From Chondrus crispus (lineage: Eukaryota; Rhodophyta; Florideophyceae; Gigartinales; Gigartinaceae), in NCBI RefSeq assembly GCF_000350225.1, contig NW_005179052.1, forward strand, positions 1 through 64,000: 64,000 nucleotides of DNA, in the 5' to 3' direction. This document shows, piece after piece, positions 23,522 to 36,000 of this stretch. The notes under the pieces are model-generated. The model saw only the letters and a program-made list of their open reading frames with translations. It was not told where the DNA came from and searched no databases. How positions within the stretch are numbered: the first letter of the stretch is position 1; each line of letters opens with the position of its first letter. A program made the translations under genes and the position numbers.

Positions 23522-24144
23522 GCAGCAAGAACTGGCGCGTGAAAGGACTCGTGATGAGATTCTCATAAGTTTCGGTGAAGTCGTCAATAGCCTCCCCGAA
23601 CAGCTCAGCAAGGTGAAAGCTGTGCTTTCGAAAGAGAGGTTCGCGGTCTATCTATCTGTATGGCGTGGCTCGTTGGCTAATAACCACAAGAGTAGTATTC
23701 AGCGGTTTAGTAGTGTATTGATTGCGCTTGGTGCTGAAAAGTCCGTTTTTCTTGCAAAAATGAGAAGATTTTGAGAAGGTCTTTCGTGAGAAAACCCAAG
23801 TGCGAAAGACACGCGTGGTTAATGATATTAGTGAGCACATTCTCGAAAGTGTTGGTCACAATGTGAATGTTACGCCGCGAAGGCCAGATAACTTCTTTTG
23901 GTACTTGCAGTAGTTGTTGAAAGCTCCTCTAAGAGTCGCGTTCTCTACAAATATCCTTTTGGTCTGCTGGCGAATAAGAGCGTAGAGTATGAATTCGCGC
24001 ACCACTTCTGGTGACGGCCTTAACGTTGGACTCGAGTGTTGCATTGCACATGTTGTATAACGACAAGTGAGCGACGAGGACGGGGAAAGGTGGGGGGTAA
24101 TTCTCATTTTCACATTACTGCGAAAACTCATTTATGCAACTGGC
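23522..24144. other. Unassigned DNA with a protein-like stretch
   Basis: Plus-strand translation of about 23,525-23,880 gives a plausible helical protein with runs such as ISFGEVVNSLPEQLSKVK and RKTRVVNDISEHILESVGH, but it changes frame once near 23,770. No family is recognised. It could be the end of a dead gene cut by the LTR on its left and Element II on its right. The rest is featureless. Confidence 0.35.
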
Positions 24145-26098
24145 TGTAGTGCAATAATCGGCTGCACGGCGAGGGGGTGAAAAGAAAAGGAGTTGAGGGG
24201 TATGACAAATTGGGGGGATGACAAGTGAAAATTATTTCACTTTATTATTTTAATTATTGATTTTAATTAGTTGCATATTAGTTATTTAACGCTAGATTAG
24301 ATCTAGGATCTAGAGCCGAGAGCTACTGTAGTGGCTCCGGCGGGGCGATATATACCTTAGCCCTCTGACCACCAAATCAGTAAAGGTAACCCGAGTTGCC
24401 GGAGTTAGATCTCGCCTTCGTCGAAGACCGCTTCCGTTCACGCGACGCGCTTCCCTTCTACGCTGCTAACGACATCCTCTATTGCTCGGGGTCCCATTCC
24501 TTTTCCTTATCCTTTTACCTTTTCTATCTCTACATCTATTTTTCCCCTAATTCTGTTGGTTCCATTGGAGTCGGTCGTGACGGATCCGGTGTAGGTGTGT
24601 TAGCCATCGGCCAACACGTTGTGTAGCGCTGCTACTGTTTCAAGTTCAGTAGGATGGCTGTTCTAACGACGCCTCCGTCGAAGGTCTTACTGTATAAGAC
24701 AGAGTTGGTACCACCTACCGCGATCGCGATCGTGCTGGTGAGGGTGTTTTAGCCATCGGGCAACACGTCGATAGTAGCGTTGCTACACGGTTACGATCCC
24801 GTCGGGTAGTGCTGAACAAGTCCCCGTCGAAGACCTTGAGTTATACGCAAGGTGCTGAAGACGATCGTCGAGCATTGGCCTTACAACCCAGCGAACCGCG
24901 GTTACATTCTCGTACACACGCCCAACCCGCACTCGCCGAGCACTCAAGTCTTCACAAGTCTCTACCACCATTATCTGTAGTGCAATGCGCCTGTCAGGCA
25001 GAGACCAAGGTCCGACGGTCCAACAAAAACAACAACTGCCAACGGCACAGCGCTACGGAGTGTTCGAAGCTCCCTGTCCTCTTTAAGCGGGTTTGCGGCC
25101 CGCAGTAGCTCGGATCCCTGATAGGGGGGCAAAGAGAAGGGCCCAGCCCGGGATCGGTAAATGGTGGTAGAGACTTGTAAAGGCAACTGCTCGACGAGTT
25201 CGGAGGGGTGTCTAGGTAAACCTGGTCCGATGGGTCGTAAATCCAATGCTCGTAGAGCGCCTTGTACAGCTTATACCCTTGATAAGGTCTTCGACGGGGA
25301 CGTCGCAACGTAGCCCGTCGGGAAAGAATAAAACGTAGCAGCGCTACACCGTCGTACTGCCCGATGGCAAAGTACCAACACCGGATCGGTCGCAACCAGA
25401 TTCCGATGGAACCAACGCTGAGAAAAGCACCACTGGTGCACCAACACAAAAGCCCGATGGCTAATGACGTCACGTTGCGGATCGCAATCCTACAAGGTGG
25501 GACCAACTCAAGATTAAGGGAAATTAGGATAGGGAAGTAAAGGAAAATTGATATGGAAAAAGGGGACCCCCGAGCGCTGAGGACACCGTAGGCTAGAGTA
25601 GAAGGGAATGTCTTGTAAAAGACGGACTTCGACCAAGGCAATATCAAACTCTGGCAACTCGGGTTGTCTTTATTGACTTGGTCGGTCAAAGGGATAAGTT
25701 ATATAGAGCCCCGCCGGGGCGAGTACAGTAGCTCCCGGCTCTAGATTCTAGATCTAATTAGTAAATAAATTAAATAATTAAAATAATCGTGCGCTTCGTC
25801 GCACACGTGTGTCCCCCAAACCCGGACTACAGTATCCAATTTTTTTCCTTTTTCACTTCTTTTCACCCCCCTTTTCAGGTGCGTATTGCACTACATTATC
25901 CTCCCGGGTCCGGCATATTTTCTTACCCCCCCCCGTCGGAGTTGAGCTAGTGCGGGCCGTAAGCCCACACAAGGGGAAAGGGAGCCTCGAGCGCTCCGTA
26001 GCGCGTGCCATCGGCAGTGGTTGTTTCTGTTGCTGTTTTTCTTCTTTTTGTTTGACCGTCGGACTGTGTTCGCGGCCTGCCAGGCACATTGCACTACA
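24145..26098 (+). repeat. Element II 5' LTR, interrupted by a solo LTR
   Basis: Starts TGTAGTGCAATAATCGG and ends GGCACATTGCACTACA, with 11-bp inverted termini (TGTAGTGCAAT and ATTGCACTACA). Excluding the inserted solo LTR at 24,976-25,895 it is about 1.03 kb, the same size as the Element III LTR. It carries an AT-rich U3, a GATATATACC core promoter-like site near 24,350 and U5 modules with GTAGCGCTGCTAC. Its first half matches 39,340-39,748 and its second half matches 54,494-55,425. Confidence 0.9.
24976..25895 (-). repeat. Solo LTR of the Element III family inside the Element II 5' LTR
   Basis: A 920-bp unit in reverse orientation runs from TGTAGTGCAATGCGCC to GTGCGTATTGCACTACA. It is flanked by TTATC on both sides (24,971-24,975 and 25,896-25,900), a clean 5-bp target duplication. 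A shorter copy of the same insertion lies at the same site in the 3' LTR (54,921 to about 55,270). Confidence 0.9.
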
Positions 26099-26102
26099 AA
26101 GG

Positions 26103-26238
26103 TGGTCTCCCGACCTAGAATTCTGTACAGGAGACCCGACCTAGAATTGTGTCGACGACAGTCTCGGTCTGGAGAAGCACTACAAAAGTGGTCTCCCGAC
26201 CTAGATGTCGACTACAAAAGTGGTCTGGGTAACGGAGT
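26103..26238 (+). other. Element II primer-binding site with downstream repeats
   Basis: TGGTCTCCCGACCTAGAA starts at 26,103, four bases after the LTR end, and is the likely primer-binding site. The unit recurs: CACTACAAAAGTGGTCTCCC at about 26,178 and CTACAAAAGTGGTCTGGG at about 26,213. The second repeat includes the last bases of the LTR, so part of the LTR/primer-site junction has been duplicated. Element III has only the first and third sites. Confidence 0.7.
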
Positions 26239-26293
26239 CTCTTTTTTACCTTTTGTTCGTATCTTTTTTTAGGTTCGTTCGCTACGCCAAACG

Positions 26294-28590
26294 ATGTCAA
26301 CAAGCGCACCAGGGGACGTCGGTCCCGGGGCGAGTAGAAGCGGATCGGCACGAGCGTCGAGGATCCCGAGGGGTCCTCGCACCCGGAGCGGCCAATACGG
26401 CCACGGATCCCGGAGATCAAGAATCCCCTACGGGGATTGCTGCCGACAAGACTGAACTCGACGAGAAGTTCGAGAAGATGGGCAGCGAAATTCGCCGAGA
26501 GAATAAGAAAATTCTCGAGGATGAACTGGCCCTAGTGCGAAAGCAACTGGAGTTGCAAGCAGCCGAGTTCCACATCGTGTTGGGAGAGCTAACCGCTCGC
26601 GTGGATCTCGTCGAGAAGGAACGAGGGGAGGTAACCGAAGGCGCGGAGCCGGAGGTCCTAGCTTCGTTGAAACTCTCAGTTAAGGACGCGAGGCGCGACG
26701 CGAATCAAGCCTTGGAGTCCTTAGGAAAATTTAGAACAAGCATCGATGACCGATTCGATCGCGCCGCGCAACGTCTCAAGGATCTTGAGCAGGCCGCGGA
26801 ACAAGCTCCGCAAGGATCGGGCGACGAGCCGCTCCCTTCGGGTAGAGAGGGCGACCGTCGGTCGAAGAAGGACAAGCCCGCTCGGCAGCGGAGCTCCAAG
26901 TCAAAGTCCTCCAAGAAGGACAAGCGACGTACAAGCAAGGGTCACTGTAGTGACGATCCGGAGGATCGCGACTCACAGTTGGAGTCGCCTAGTCCCTCTG
27001 AAGATGGTGGCGACGGCTCGTCGAACCATTCGGGGGATTCCGAACGCCGTTCAGAAGAAGGGAACCGAATTTCGTCCAGCAAGAAAATTTCCTCCAGACG
27101 AGGCGGAGTCACTTCGTCCGCGTCGGGGAGAGACAAGGACGCGGAACCCGAACATGTCGCAACGCGGCGCGGGCCGCGATGGGAGGAGTTGGAGGAGCTG
27201 AATCCGACCAACGACCTCTTCAAGAAATTACTTTCGTACCGAACGTACCGCTTGCGGATCCCGCAGACATATTTGTCAAGTTCCCGGCGGACCGCCGTGC
27301 GAAAAATCAGGAGAGATATTCCGCCTAAGGTGAAGAAAGACAACACGTTCACAGGTGAGGACGGGGTCCTTGTGCTGGATTTTTTGGCAAAGTTAGTTCA
27401 GGAGTTTGATACTCAAGAAATGAACGAGGGGCAAGCGATCCGCTTGTTGCCCGAATTTCTAAGCGGCATCGCCTTGAGACAGTACACTTCGGTGTCTCAG
27501 ACGGCCGGGTCCCATCAAGGAAAAGTGTCCGTTTGGCCAGAGGCCGTACAGTGGTTGTTGAGGAGTTTCGCAACCGACGAGGCGATCCGTCAAGCCGTGC
27601 TCGCATTGCGAGAAGTTCAGCAGAGACCGTCTGAAGACGAGATGGAATTTTACATTCGCCTAACAGACGCGAGTAATCGCTGTGGGAATGTTTTTTTCAT
27701 GGAGGAGCAGATGACCATGCTCATCGAAGGGCTAGACGCCAGTATCAAGCCCATGGTCTCGCAGTATCGACAAGATAACCGAGATGTCTCATTTTTGAGA
27801 TTGGTAAATTACGCAAAGGCGCATGGCTCGGCGAGCCGCGCCAAGGACAAGAAGGCCAAGAAGGTCACGATTCAGACGCCGTAGACGTTCAGGGCGGGGA
27901 CCAAGCCAAGGGCTTCTTATCCCGGTCGTAAAGGTCACGCCGCCGTCCACTTAGCCGAGTCAATCTCCGCGTCAGAGGAGCGCAGTGCGCAGAGAAGTAA
28001 TGAAAATTACGAGGGAGCGTTCGTCGCCGAAGGCGATTCTATTGAGCCATCGGAAGGCTACGGACACCAGGACTACGGGGCAAACGGGTCGTCAACTTTA
28101 CCGAAGGCCACATACACGACGGAGTCGTTTTCAGAGCCCACGGATCCCGTGATGATGTTCCGGGGGCGGGGCCACACGCCGGCGCCGCGCATTCCGATGG
28201 AAGACAAGGGTACAACGTTTCGAAGGCCAGGCTAGATTGGAAGGCCGCAACATCAAGGAAGGCCGCCGGCCCGTGGAGGACCTAGGCCGCAATATCTCGT
28301 CAATAAGCACAGACTGGTGTGCTATCACTGTTACGAAAAGGGGCACGCCGCGCCAACGTGCATTCTTTCCCTCCGGGAAATGCACCGAGTATTGGGAAAT
28401 TATGAAACGTTGTCTCCGATGGAGAGATTAGGGATACTATCGACGAGTTATCTGAAGATCAAGGACTGGTTCGATTCGCAGACGGCAATCACGCCGAGTG
28501 CTTCAACGCCGAAGTCGAACCAACCCTTTAGAGGGCCCGCCGCGGGGCCCGCGTCGTCGGACGTGAGAAGGAACCTGCAGCCGCAGCGAA
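26294..28590 (+). pseudogene. Element II gag region
   Basis: By comparison with Element III, gag begins near ATG 26,294 (MSTSAPGDVG-type start). A long, highly charged helical stretch follows (about 26,440-26,810; LVRKQLELQAAEFHIVLGEL), probably a coiled coil. Then come a lysine/serine-rich linker (SSKSKSSKKDKRR) and a gag capsid-like domain at about 27,190-27,850 (GEDGVLVLDFLAKLVQEFD, MEFYIRLTDASNRCGN). A CCHC knuckle, CYHCYEKGHAAPTC, lies near 28,317-28,360. It is broken in a few places. A T-rich tract just before the start is shared with Element III. Confidence 0.8.
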
Positions 28591-28836
28591 ACTAGAGAGG
28601 GGAATCTCGAAGGAGTCACGAGAGGCGCAGGTTCAACGTACTGCGTCCGGGATTCAGTCCCGTTCCCCGTCTCTAGCAAGAAGGGAAGGCCTCGACGAGG
28701 AGGTAGTTGAATTACTGGGTAGGCTGAAGGAGCCGACTGTTGTCAAGAAAATTCTGAGTGGAGACAAGGATCGTGCGATGGATCAAATTGGTAGGCCCTG
28801 GTACAGGGTTAAGCGACAAGGATGTCCTGAAAGATC

Positions 28837-31800
28837 TTGGTCCTCGCACGAAAAAACCACAAAGTTTACGCGCATATTGGACCAACGGTCGGATTGATGA
28901 GTCGAGTGTTGTCCGTGTTGGACACAGGCGCCGGACCGAATTTAGTTCGAAGGTCGGAACTTCCAGCAGGAATGGAAATTTTGTTGTCCTACGGACCGAC
29001 CCAAGATATCGGCGACGCGAACAATAGGCCCCTTCGGACTCTCGGCACAATTAGAATGCCTGTGAGGCTTGGAAGATTTGTGGCCGCAGCCGAGTTTATT
29101 GTATGCGAAAAACTAGCAGTCCCGCTAATTCTAGGCGCGGACTACTGTGAACCGTTTGTGGAAGCAATTTATCCAAGGAAGAAAACGGTTGAGTTGGCGG
29201 ATATCTCGGAGATTCCGATAGTGGGGCGGTTCTCGACGAGAAAAGGGAAGAAGAATCTCGTCCCGGGAGAGGACGAGAATGATGGAAAGGGGGAGCGAAT
29301 TTCCTCTAAGGTAAAAGTGGCAAGGGCCACGACTATCGAGCCAGGGACGCAACGCGTGGTGGAATGCACTTCGAAGAGGGCGGGCTTGGTTGTGGTTCAG
29401 CCGTACTCGTCGTTGTACGAAAGGCACGGGTTGACGTGCACGAATGGTGTCGTTCAGTTTGAGCCTGACAGGCCATTTCGTTTACTCGTTGCGAATTTTA
29501 GGACGTACCCTGTCAGGGTGCAAAAAGGCCAAGTGGTGGCAGAATTATTACCGCACCCGAGAGCCGTGCTCGAGAGCAAAACCACCATTGGTGAGGTTCT
29601 CGGAATTCAAGAAAGGAAGAAGGAAAACTTTCCTAATTCTACCAAGACGCCTGCGGGCGAGACAAGATGCGAACCGTCCGATCAAGCGCGCGAGGATCAG
29701 CCAGAAGAACGGTCGAGTGGGCTCTCTGCGACGGCATTGTCGAAGCCAGAGCAGCGGATTGAGCCCCCACTGCTGGACATGGAGGACGTCGACCTGAGCC
29801 ACGTGCCGGAACGGCTGCGGGAGCGGTTCCGACGGATGTTGAAGAAATACTCTATGATGTGGGATGGGACCCTTGGTGAAATTAATACCAAGTTCCACCG
29901 GATTGAGCTGGTCCCAGAGACCAGGCCCATCGCACAAGCTCCCTACCGAGCCGGTCCAAAGGCTCGGGAGGTCGAGGACGCAGAAATACAGAAGATGTTA
30001 GAAGCAGGAGTCATCGAACCGGCGCAGTCAGAATGGGCGTCGCCCGTTTTATTAGTGCCCAAGCCGGACGGTTCAATGCGCTTTTGCGTAGACTACCGCA
30101 GATTAAACGCGGTGACGGTGAAGGACACGTACCCTTTGCCGCGCATGGATGAGTGTCTGGACTCGCTTGGTGACACCAAGGTTTTCTCCGCGTTGGAAGC
30201 GATTTCGGGGTACTGGCAGATGCCAATTCTCGAAAGCGACCGCGACAAAACCGCATTTTCGTGTCACTCAGGTTTGTACCGATTCTCAAGAATGCCCTTC
30301 GGGCTTACCAACCCGCCGGCGACGTTTCAGAGAGCCATGGATATACTGCTCTCTCCGTTCCGATGGAAGTCGTTTCTGGTGTATTTGGATGATATCATCA
30401 TCTTCAGCAAGTCTTAGGAAGAACACATTGTTCATGTTGATGAAATACTGTCTGTATTGGAGAAGGCAGTAGTGAAGCTCAAGCTTCGCAAGTGTGAATT
30501 TTTCGTCGAAAAGATCAAGTACCTGGGCCATGTCGTTCGGCCAGGTACATTGGAGGTTGATGTCGCTCGCATGGCGGCGTTGGAACAAGTGAGGTACCCT
30601 CAAAGGCAGACCCAGCTCAGAAGCTTCTTGGGACTTTGTAATGTGTACCGTCGGTTTGTCCCACATTACGCGAAAATCGCGCATCCGCTCAATCAACTAT
30701 TGAAGAAGGTACAACCGTTCCAGTTGGACGGATTCGACGAACCGTGCAAGAAAGCTTTTCATAACGTCAAGGACGCTATCTTGGCACCGCCGGTGTTGGC
30801 GCTGCCGAAGAAGGACCTACTATACTCGGTAGATACCGATGCAAGCGACTATCAAAATCGGCGCTGCATTATTTCAAACGCATCCGAATGCGCAACGTAA
30901 ACCCTTCGGGTTCTTTTCAAGAACGTTAGCCGCAGCCGAGAGAAACTATTCTGTATCCGAACAAGAATGTCTAGCGGTAATTTGGGCCGTACAGACTTTA
31001 AGACCTTATATATATGGCGAGCGCTTCATTGGGCATACCGAACATGCCTCATTGAGGTGGTTGATGAACGTAACCGACCCCAGCGGGAGATTAATCCGAT
31101 GGAAGCTCCGGCTCTCGGAATTTGATTTCGAAATCAAGTACAAGAAGGGCAAGGCTAACAGCCAAGCTGATGCTCTGTCAAGATTACAGACCGCAGGAGA
31201 AACCGTCGACGAAATCGACGACGAAATTCCATGCTTTATGGCCGAACCGGCCGAGGGTACAGTGGAGGACGAGGACAGTTTTGACGGGGTAGTCGACATC
31301 CTCGCTCTTAAGGGGGGGGCGCCTCTGATCGCCTCGCTCACTTCCAAGCTGTCATCCGGAGGATTTCATTCGCGAGCAAGCCGTCGACCCCTCCTGCAAC
31401 CGCATCAAGGAAGAAATGGACGCCGGAAAGGTGAGGAAGTTCAGCATGGAGACCGAGGAACTCGAAGGAACTCTATGCCGTACCGCGGCAGAGTTTGTAC
31501 AAGTGGTGATACCACAATCGTTAAGGGACCGCGTCCTAGGGTTGAGCCACTACGCAAAATTGGCAGACCACCCGGGAGGCAGGAAACTTTACAAGACATT
31601 GAGAAGTTATTTTTACTGGCCTACGATGGCCCTGGACTGCTATGCAGTCGCGAAGAATTGCGCCGCATGTGCGCGGGAAAGGGTGAAGTTAAGAAAAAAC
31701 ACGAAGGAAATGAAGCTGTTCACGCCCAAAGCTCCGCTGGAGTTTGTCCCCATCGACATACTCGGCGAGCTAATTACAACCAAACGAGGAAATCGGTATA

Positions 31801-33023
31801 ATCTCGTGATCAGCGATCGATACTCGAAACTGGTACGAACCGTATCGTTGAAGAAGATATCAGCTGCGCACATCGCACAAGCCTTCGTTCACTATTGGGT
31901 ATTCGGGTACGGAGCGCCAGTCAAGCTGCTGTCCGACAATGGAACACAGTTCACGGCCCGGTTCTTTCAGAACGTCTGTCGAATTCTCGGCATACGCAAT
32001 GTGTTCACCACTACGTACCACCCGCAAGGCAACGGCCAAGTTGAGAGGTTTAACCGCACGCTGACTTCCGCGTTGCGAAAATATGTTGGAGAGCATCCCA
32101 AGGACTGGGACCTATTTAGAGACGCTGTGACGTTCGCATACAACATGCAAGTTCATCGAACTACAAACATCGCGCCCTTTGAGCTGGTGTTAGCTCGGGC
32201 GTCGAGAAGCATTGCGTTGCAAACACAGCCATGTTTGGAAGGACTTAGCTCGAATCGAGCGTACTGCCTGAAATGGCAGTCGTGGTTGGAAAGCCTAATG
32301 AAAGGCGCTGATAAGAGCTTGCGGAAAGAACAAGCGCGCTACAAGCTAAACTTTGACGCAAGGCTCCGCAAGCCGAAGTATGAAAACCCTTCAGGATCAT
32401 ACGTATTCCTTCGAAAGGAGCAAGGCACGGCCACAGAGCCGAAACATAAGTTTGCACAAGTGGCTACGGGTCCATATCAAGTGAAGGAGTCAACTGGGAA
32501 TACGGTCGTCATTGCCATCGGCGACCAAGAAGAGCGCGTGTCGCGAGATCGAGTCGAATTTGCCCCTGGTCCCATGGACTACACGCCGATAATCGGGCTA
32601 CGACAAGCGCTACAGTTCCTCAATCGAGAAGGGGAACGAGAAGAACCCGCCGCGCAAGCGAAGGATAGGACGGATGACGGACCGTTTGTAAATCAGGAAG
32701 CTGCGGGCATCCCGCCCGATCTACAAGATATGGGAGGTTCGGAAGAGCAGGATGAGGATGAGTCGCTGGCTCTTCGGAAGGGGGACGAACAGTTGGACAC
32801 GCAGGAAGAAGGAGCCGAGAGTCAGGAGTATGTGATCGACAAGATCGTGGACCACGGCTACGACGAGGAGAAATTAATTCTCAAAGTAAGGTGGTATGGG
32901 TATACCACCGAGGACGCGACGTGGCAGCCCATTGAGCAGTTACCTCTTAGCACAGCAGTCACGTATTTCCGAAGGAAACGGTTGCCCCTGTCGGCGCAAG
33001 TCGCGCGCGCGGTACCTGGATAG
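28837..33023 (+). pseudogene. Element II pol region with chromodomain
   Basis: Protease with VLDTGAGPNLV near 28,910. Reverse transcriptase at about 30,010-30,600 with VPKPDGSMRFCVDYRRLN and YLDD near 30,385. RNase H at about 30,820-31,190 with SVDTDASDYQ and ASLRWLMNVTDPSGRLIRW. Integrase at about 31,540-32,200 with HYAKLADHPGG...CAACARE, IDILGELITTKRGNRY, LLSDNGTQFTARFFQ and TYHPQGNGQVERFNR. A chromodomain at about 32,825-32,960 reads EYVIDKIVDHGYDEEKLILK then VRWYGYTTEDATWQPIEQL. The protein is very close to that of Element III. A few interruptions make it a fossil. The protein would have carried out reverse transcription and targeted integration. Confidence 0.85.
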
Positions 33024-36000
33024 CTGTTGTCAAGAAAGAATGCAGAAGAGAGCCAGCAAAGAAGTCAGAAGTTTGAGGAAGCGATGCATGCCGCGTCGTT
33101 GAGAAATGGGGAATGTCACCGTACCCCCGGATGAGGTGTTACGCTCGCCTGAATGGCAACGCGTCATCGAAGCCCACACGTGAACTGAAGATTGAGAGCA
33201 GGAGTCCGCACAGACCGGGAGCGAAAATTATCCCAGAATTACTAGAGATATACCGGAAACGGATTGTCGAATGAACAGTACGAGAATTGAGCTCCAGTCC
33301 TCCCTCGAAATCCTAATCAAAATTGAAGATGGCCGCCCGAAATCGCCAGTTGCCCGCTCAGTTACTGTTGCTAGCCAGGGCTGACCGCACAAATATCGAA
33401 GTCAGATCGCGACCCGCGACTACCAATTGCGTATGAAGCAGAACACGTCATTTGCCGGCGGCCCCGTCCAACTCGCTTTGCGGAGAGTTGACAAGGATTA
33501 GCAAGGCGCAACGCGCGCTCGCCGGGCAGGAGGTGCCCTTTTTAGGGACGGGAGCAGTGTGGATTTAAGACTGAACCCCGACCCCCGCGCAACCCGCGTT
33601 TATGGAGCGCCACCAAGCGGAGCAGAGAGGGCAACGAGTAGGGTTGGGAACGAGAGATAGCCGGAGGAGTCGACGTCCCAACGAGACGACACGGTTCACC
33701 CGACAGTTGCGAACGACAGGGCCACGACGCGTTTATTGACCATTAGCGTACTTAATAGTTTACAACGTTAACCCCCTTCTCTTCTCACCACCTCTTTTCA
33801 TTGTTTCGGTTTTAGTTGGTTGTTTGTTTTTGTGCGCGTTTATTTTGTTATGTTATGTTTATTTTGTTTGTCGTTGTCTAGGACACGACTTTGCATGGCG
33901 CAAGTCGATCAGTGAGTCTGCAAAAACCAGACGAAGGCTAGTGCCATGAGAAAAGGAAAAAGGAACCGCTGCGGGTGCCTTGTCAAGACAAGTAAGCCCC
34001 GACGAGGGAGGAGATGCGAGGTACCGCGGGTCGATTCGACCAAGAGAAGACTCTATCCGACGGGAAATGCACAGTGTACACGAGACGGGAAAACTGAAAG
34101 GAGAGTTTGGAGCGAGAGGAGCCCCACTCCTTCCCGACAAGGGATATTGTTGATTGACGGGAAGGGATGATCAAAAGGGGACGCACCAGTCGCTGACGGA
34201 GCTCCGCAAGCCCCGATACAGAGGCTTGTCGAGCAGAAATAATTACTGACCGAGGCAAACCCGCAACAAGGACAAGCATAGTCCCACCGCGACGTAGTCA
34301 ACGAATAGTCGATTGCGACTAACACTGACGCCCCTGTAGTACTTCTGGCATACGCGCGACGCTCCCACCGATCCGTAGCTATGCCCTACTATGTTTTCTG
34401 TCGTATTTTTTTGCGTTCTTTTTTGTTTTGTTCACCTTTGAGGTCCAGAAGTACGACTGCGTCCTGTGAACGTCGATCAGCCGGTATATTCGGCATTAGA
34501 AGGAGGATACGGCAGCGTTACAAGGAAGAACGTCCTCCACGGTACATGGCAAGCTGGGCTTGTCTGGGGAGCGAGAGACGTTGTAGGGAGTCAAGAACAG
34601 CCATCACAGTGGCCTCGGGGAACGCTGCAGTAGCGTAGAAAGGACGAGACGACGCAAACCAAGAGGAAGGCGTGTCGGGTCGAGCGCATGAGGCGCTAGG
34701 TACTTAGAAAACGTGCAAACGGCACGCGCAAGTCCGTACCCGCCGCCACGCGAAGATGCAAACAGGGAAAACGGGAACACGATCGTCCCGTACGAGATGT
34801 CGAAAAAGGAGAGCGACGTAAACCGTCGACACCACTCACAAGCCAGAGCAGGGAAAGAAAGGACTTAGGCGATTTTATCTGAAAACACCCCTCACCGGAA
34901 TGCAAGAGCCGGGGCAGTCGTACCACGAAAACGAAAATTTTCTGTAGTCTCAGGCTGAGGTCAGATACCTCCTGAGACACGATCACGCGCACGAGACAGG
35001 ACGCTTGGATCAGAGATTCGCCCTCGTGACGCGCAATTTAATCAAGAAGATACTTGGAGGTCGTCAGAGAAACGCTGGACAAGCGGTAAAAGCCGAAAAT
35101 GGACCAAGGGGGTAACCTTCGAAAATTTAATGAAAAAGCTAGGGGGAAACAGTACTTGTTAGTCGCACGAAAACAGAGGAGCGCTGGCTACAGCCCATGA
35201 CACAAGTACACCAGGTCAGCAGATCACATCGTTGTGAGCCATCGCGCAAGACACTCAACGAGCGGGAGCCTTCTTCCACACCTTCTTCCACGGGGCAAGA
35301 CACAAGTCCGCCGTCGGTATTGCCGTGTACAATGAGTTCCGTACGTCCGCAAAGGACGGCCCAACCCCTGCCTAAGACCACGGGCTCCTGTTCTCGCGAC
35401 CTGCCGCCCGGTTCGAGGCAGCTGAAAAAATGGAGAAGAGAGAGCAGAGAAATGGTAATCCTCACGTCAACAAGGACCAATTTGTGACGTCTCATTGAGA
35501 AGGCAATCGGGAGTCTCGCGCCACCTTCCAACACGAACGATCCGGAGCACCAAAGCGAGGAGAGCAACTCCGGAGTCGAGAGATCGTCGATCGAGGAGCT
35601 CATTACCAATGACAGAGCTGTGGCTCTACGCGACTGACGACGTCAAGCTCACGTTCTCGTTGTTACCCCAAGCGAACTACCGAAACGACATCCTTCCTTT
35701 ATTTCCTCTACAGTCTCGCACACTGAACCTCTTAATGCTTTCCTATGTTTTTTCATTTGCCCTAAGTTCCTGTGCATTTTTATTTTATTTCACTTCTTGT
35801 TGTGAAGACTTAACACGACCCCACGACGCGACATCGACAGTAAGGACGACCGACAGAACGTCGATCATGACGAGACCCCCCGTTGGGAGGGAGATAAGCA
35901 AGGAGATCAAGACCGCTACGCACGACGTCGGAGTTGAACAAATAATTGGAGGCACGCGGAATAAGGGACGGACGTCTATCGCACGAAAGGAAGAGAAGTG

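Noticed and set aside
26705-27352. Minus-strand ORFs within gag of Element II, and the equivalents in Element III
   Set aside because: They are open because of the charged, GC-rich gag codons on the other strand. They encode low-complexity sequence and are not conserved beyond the gag signal itself.
31006-31347. Minus-strand serine-rich ORF inside the Element II RNase H region
   Set aside because: It is the complement of strongly conserved RNase H codons. The Element III equivalent exists only because the sense protein is conserved.
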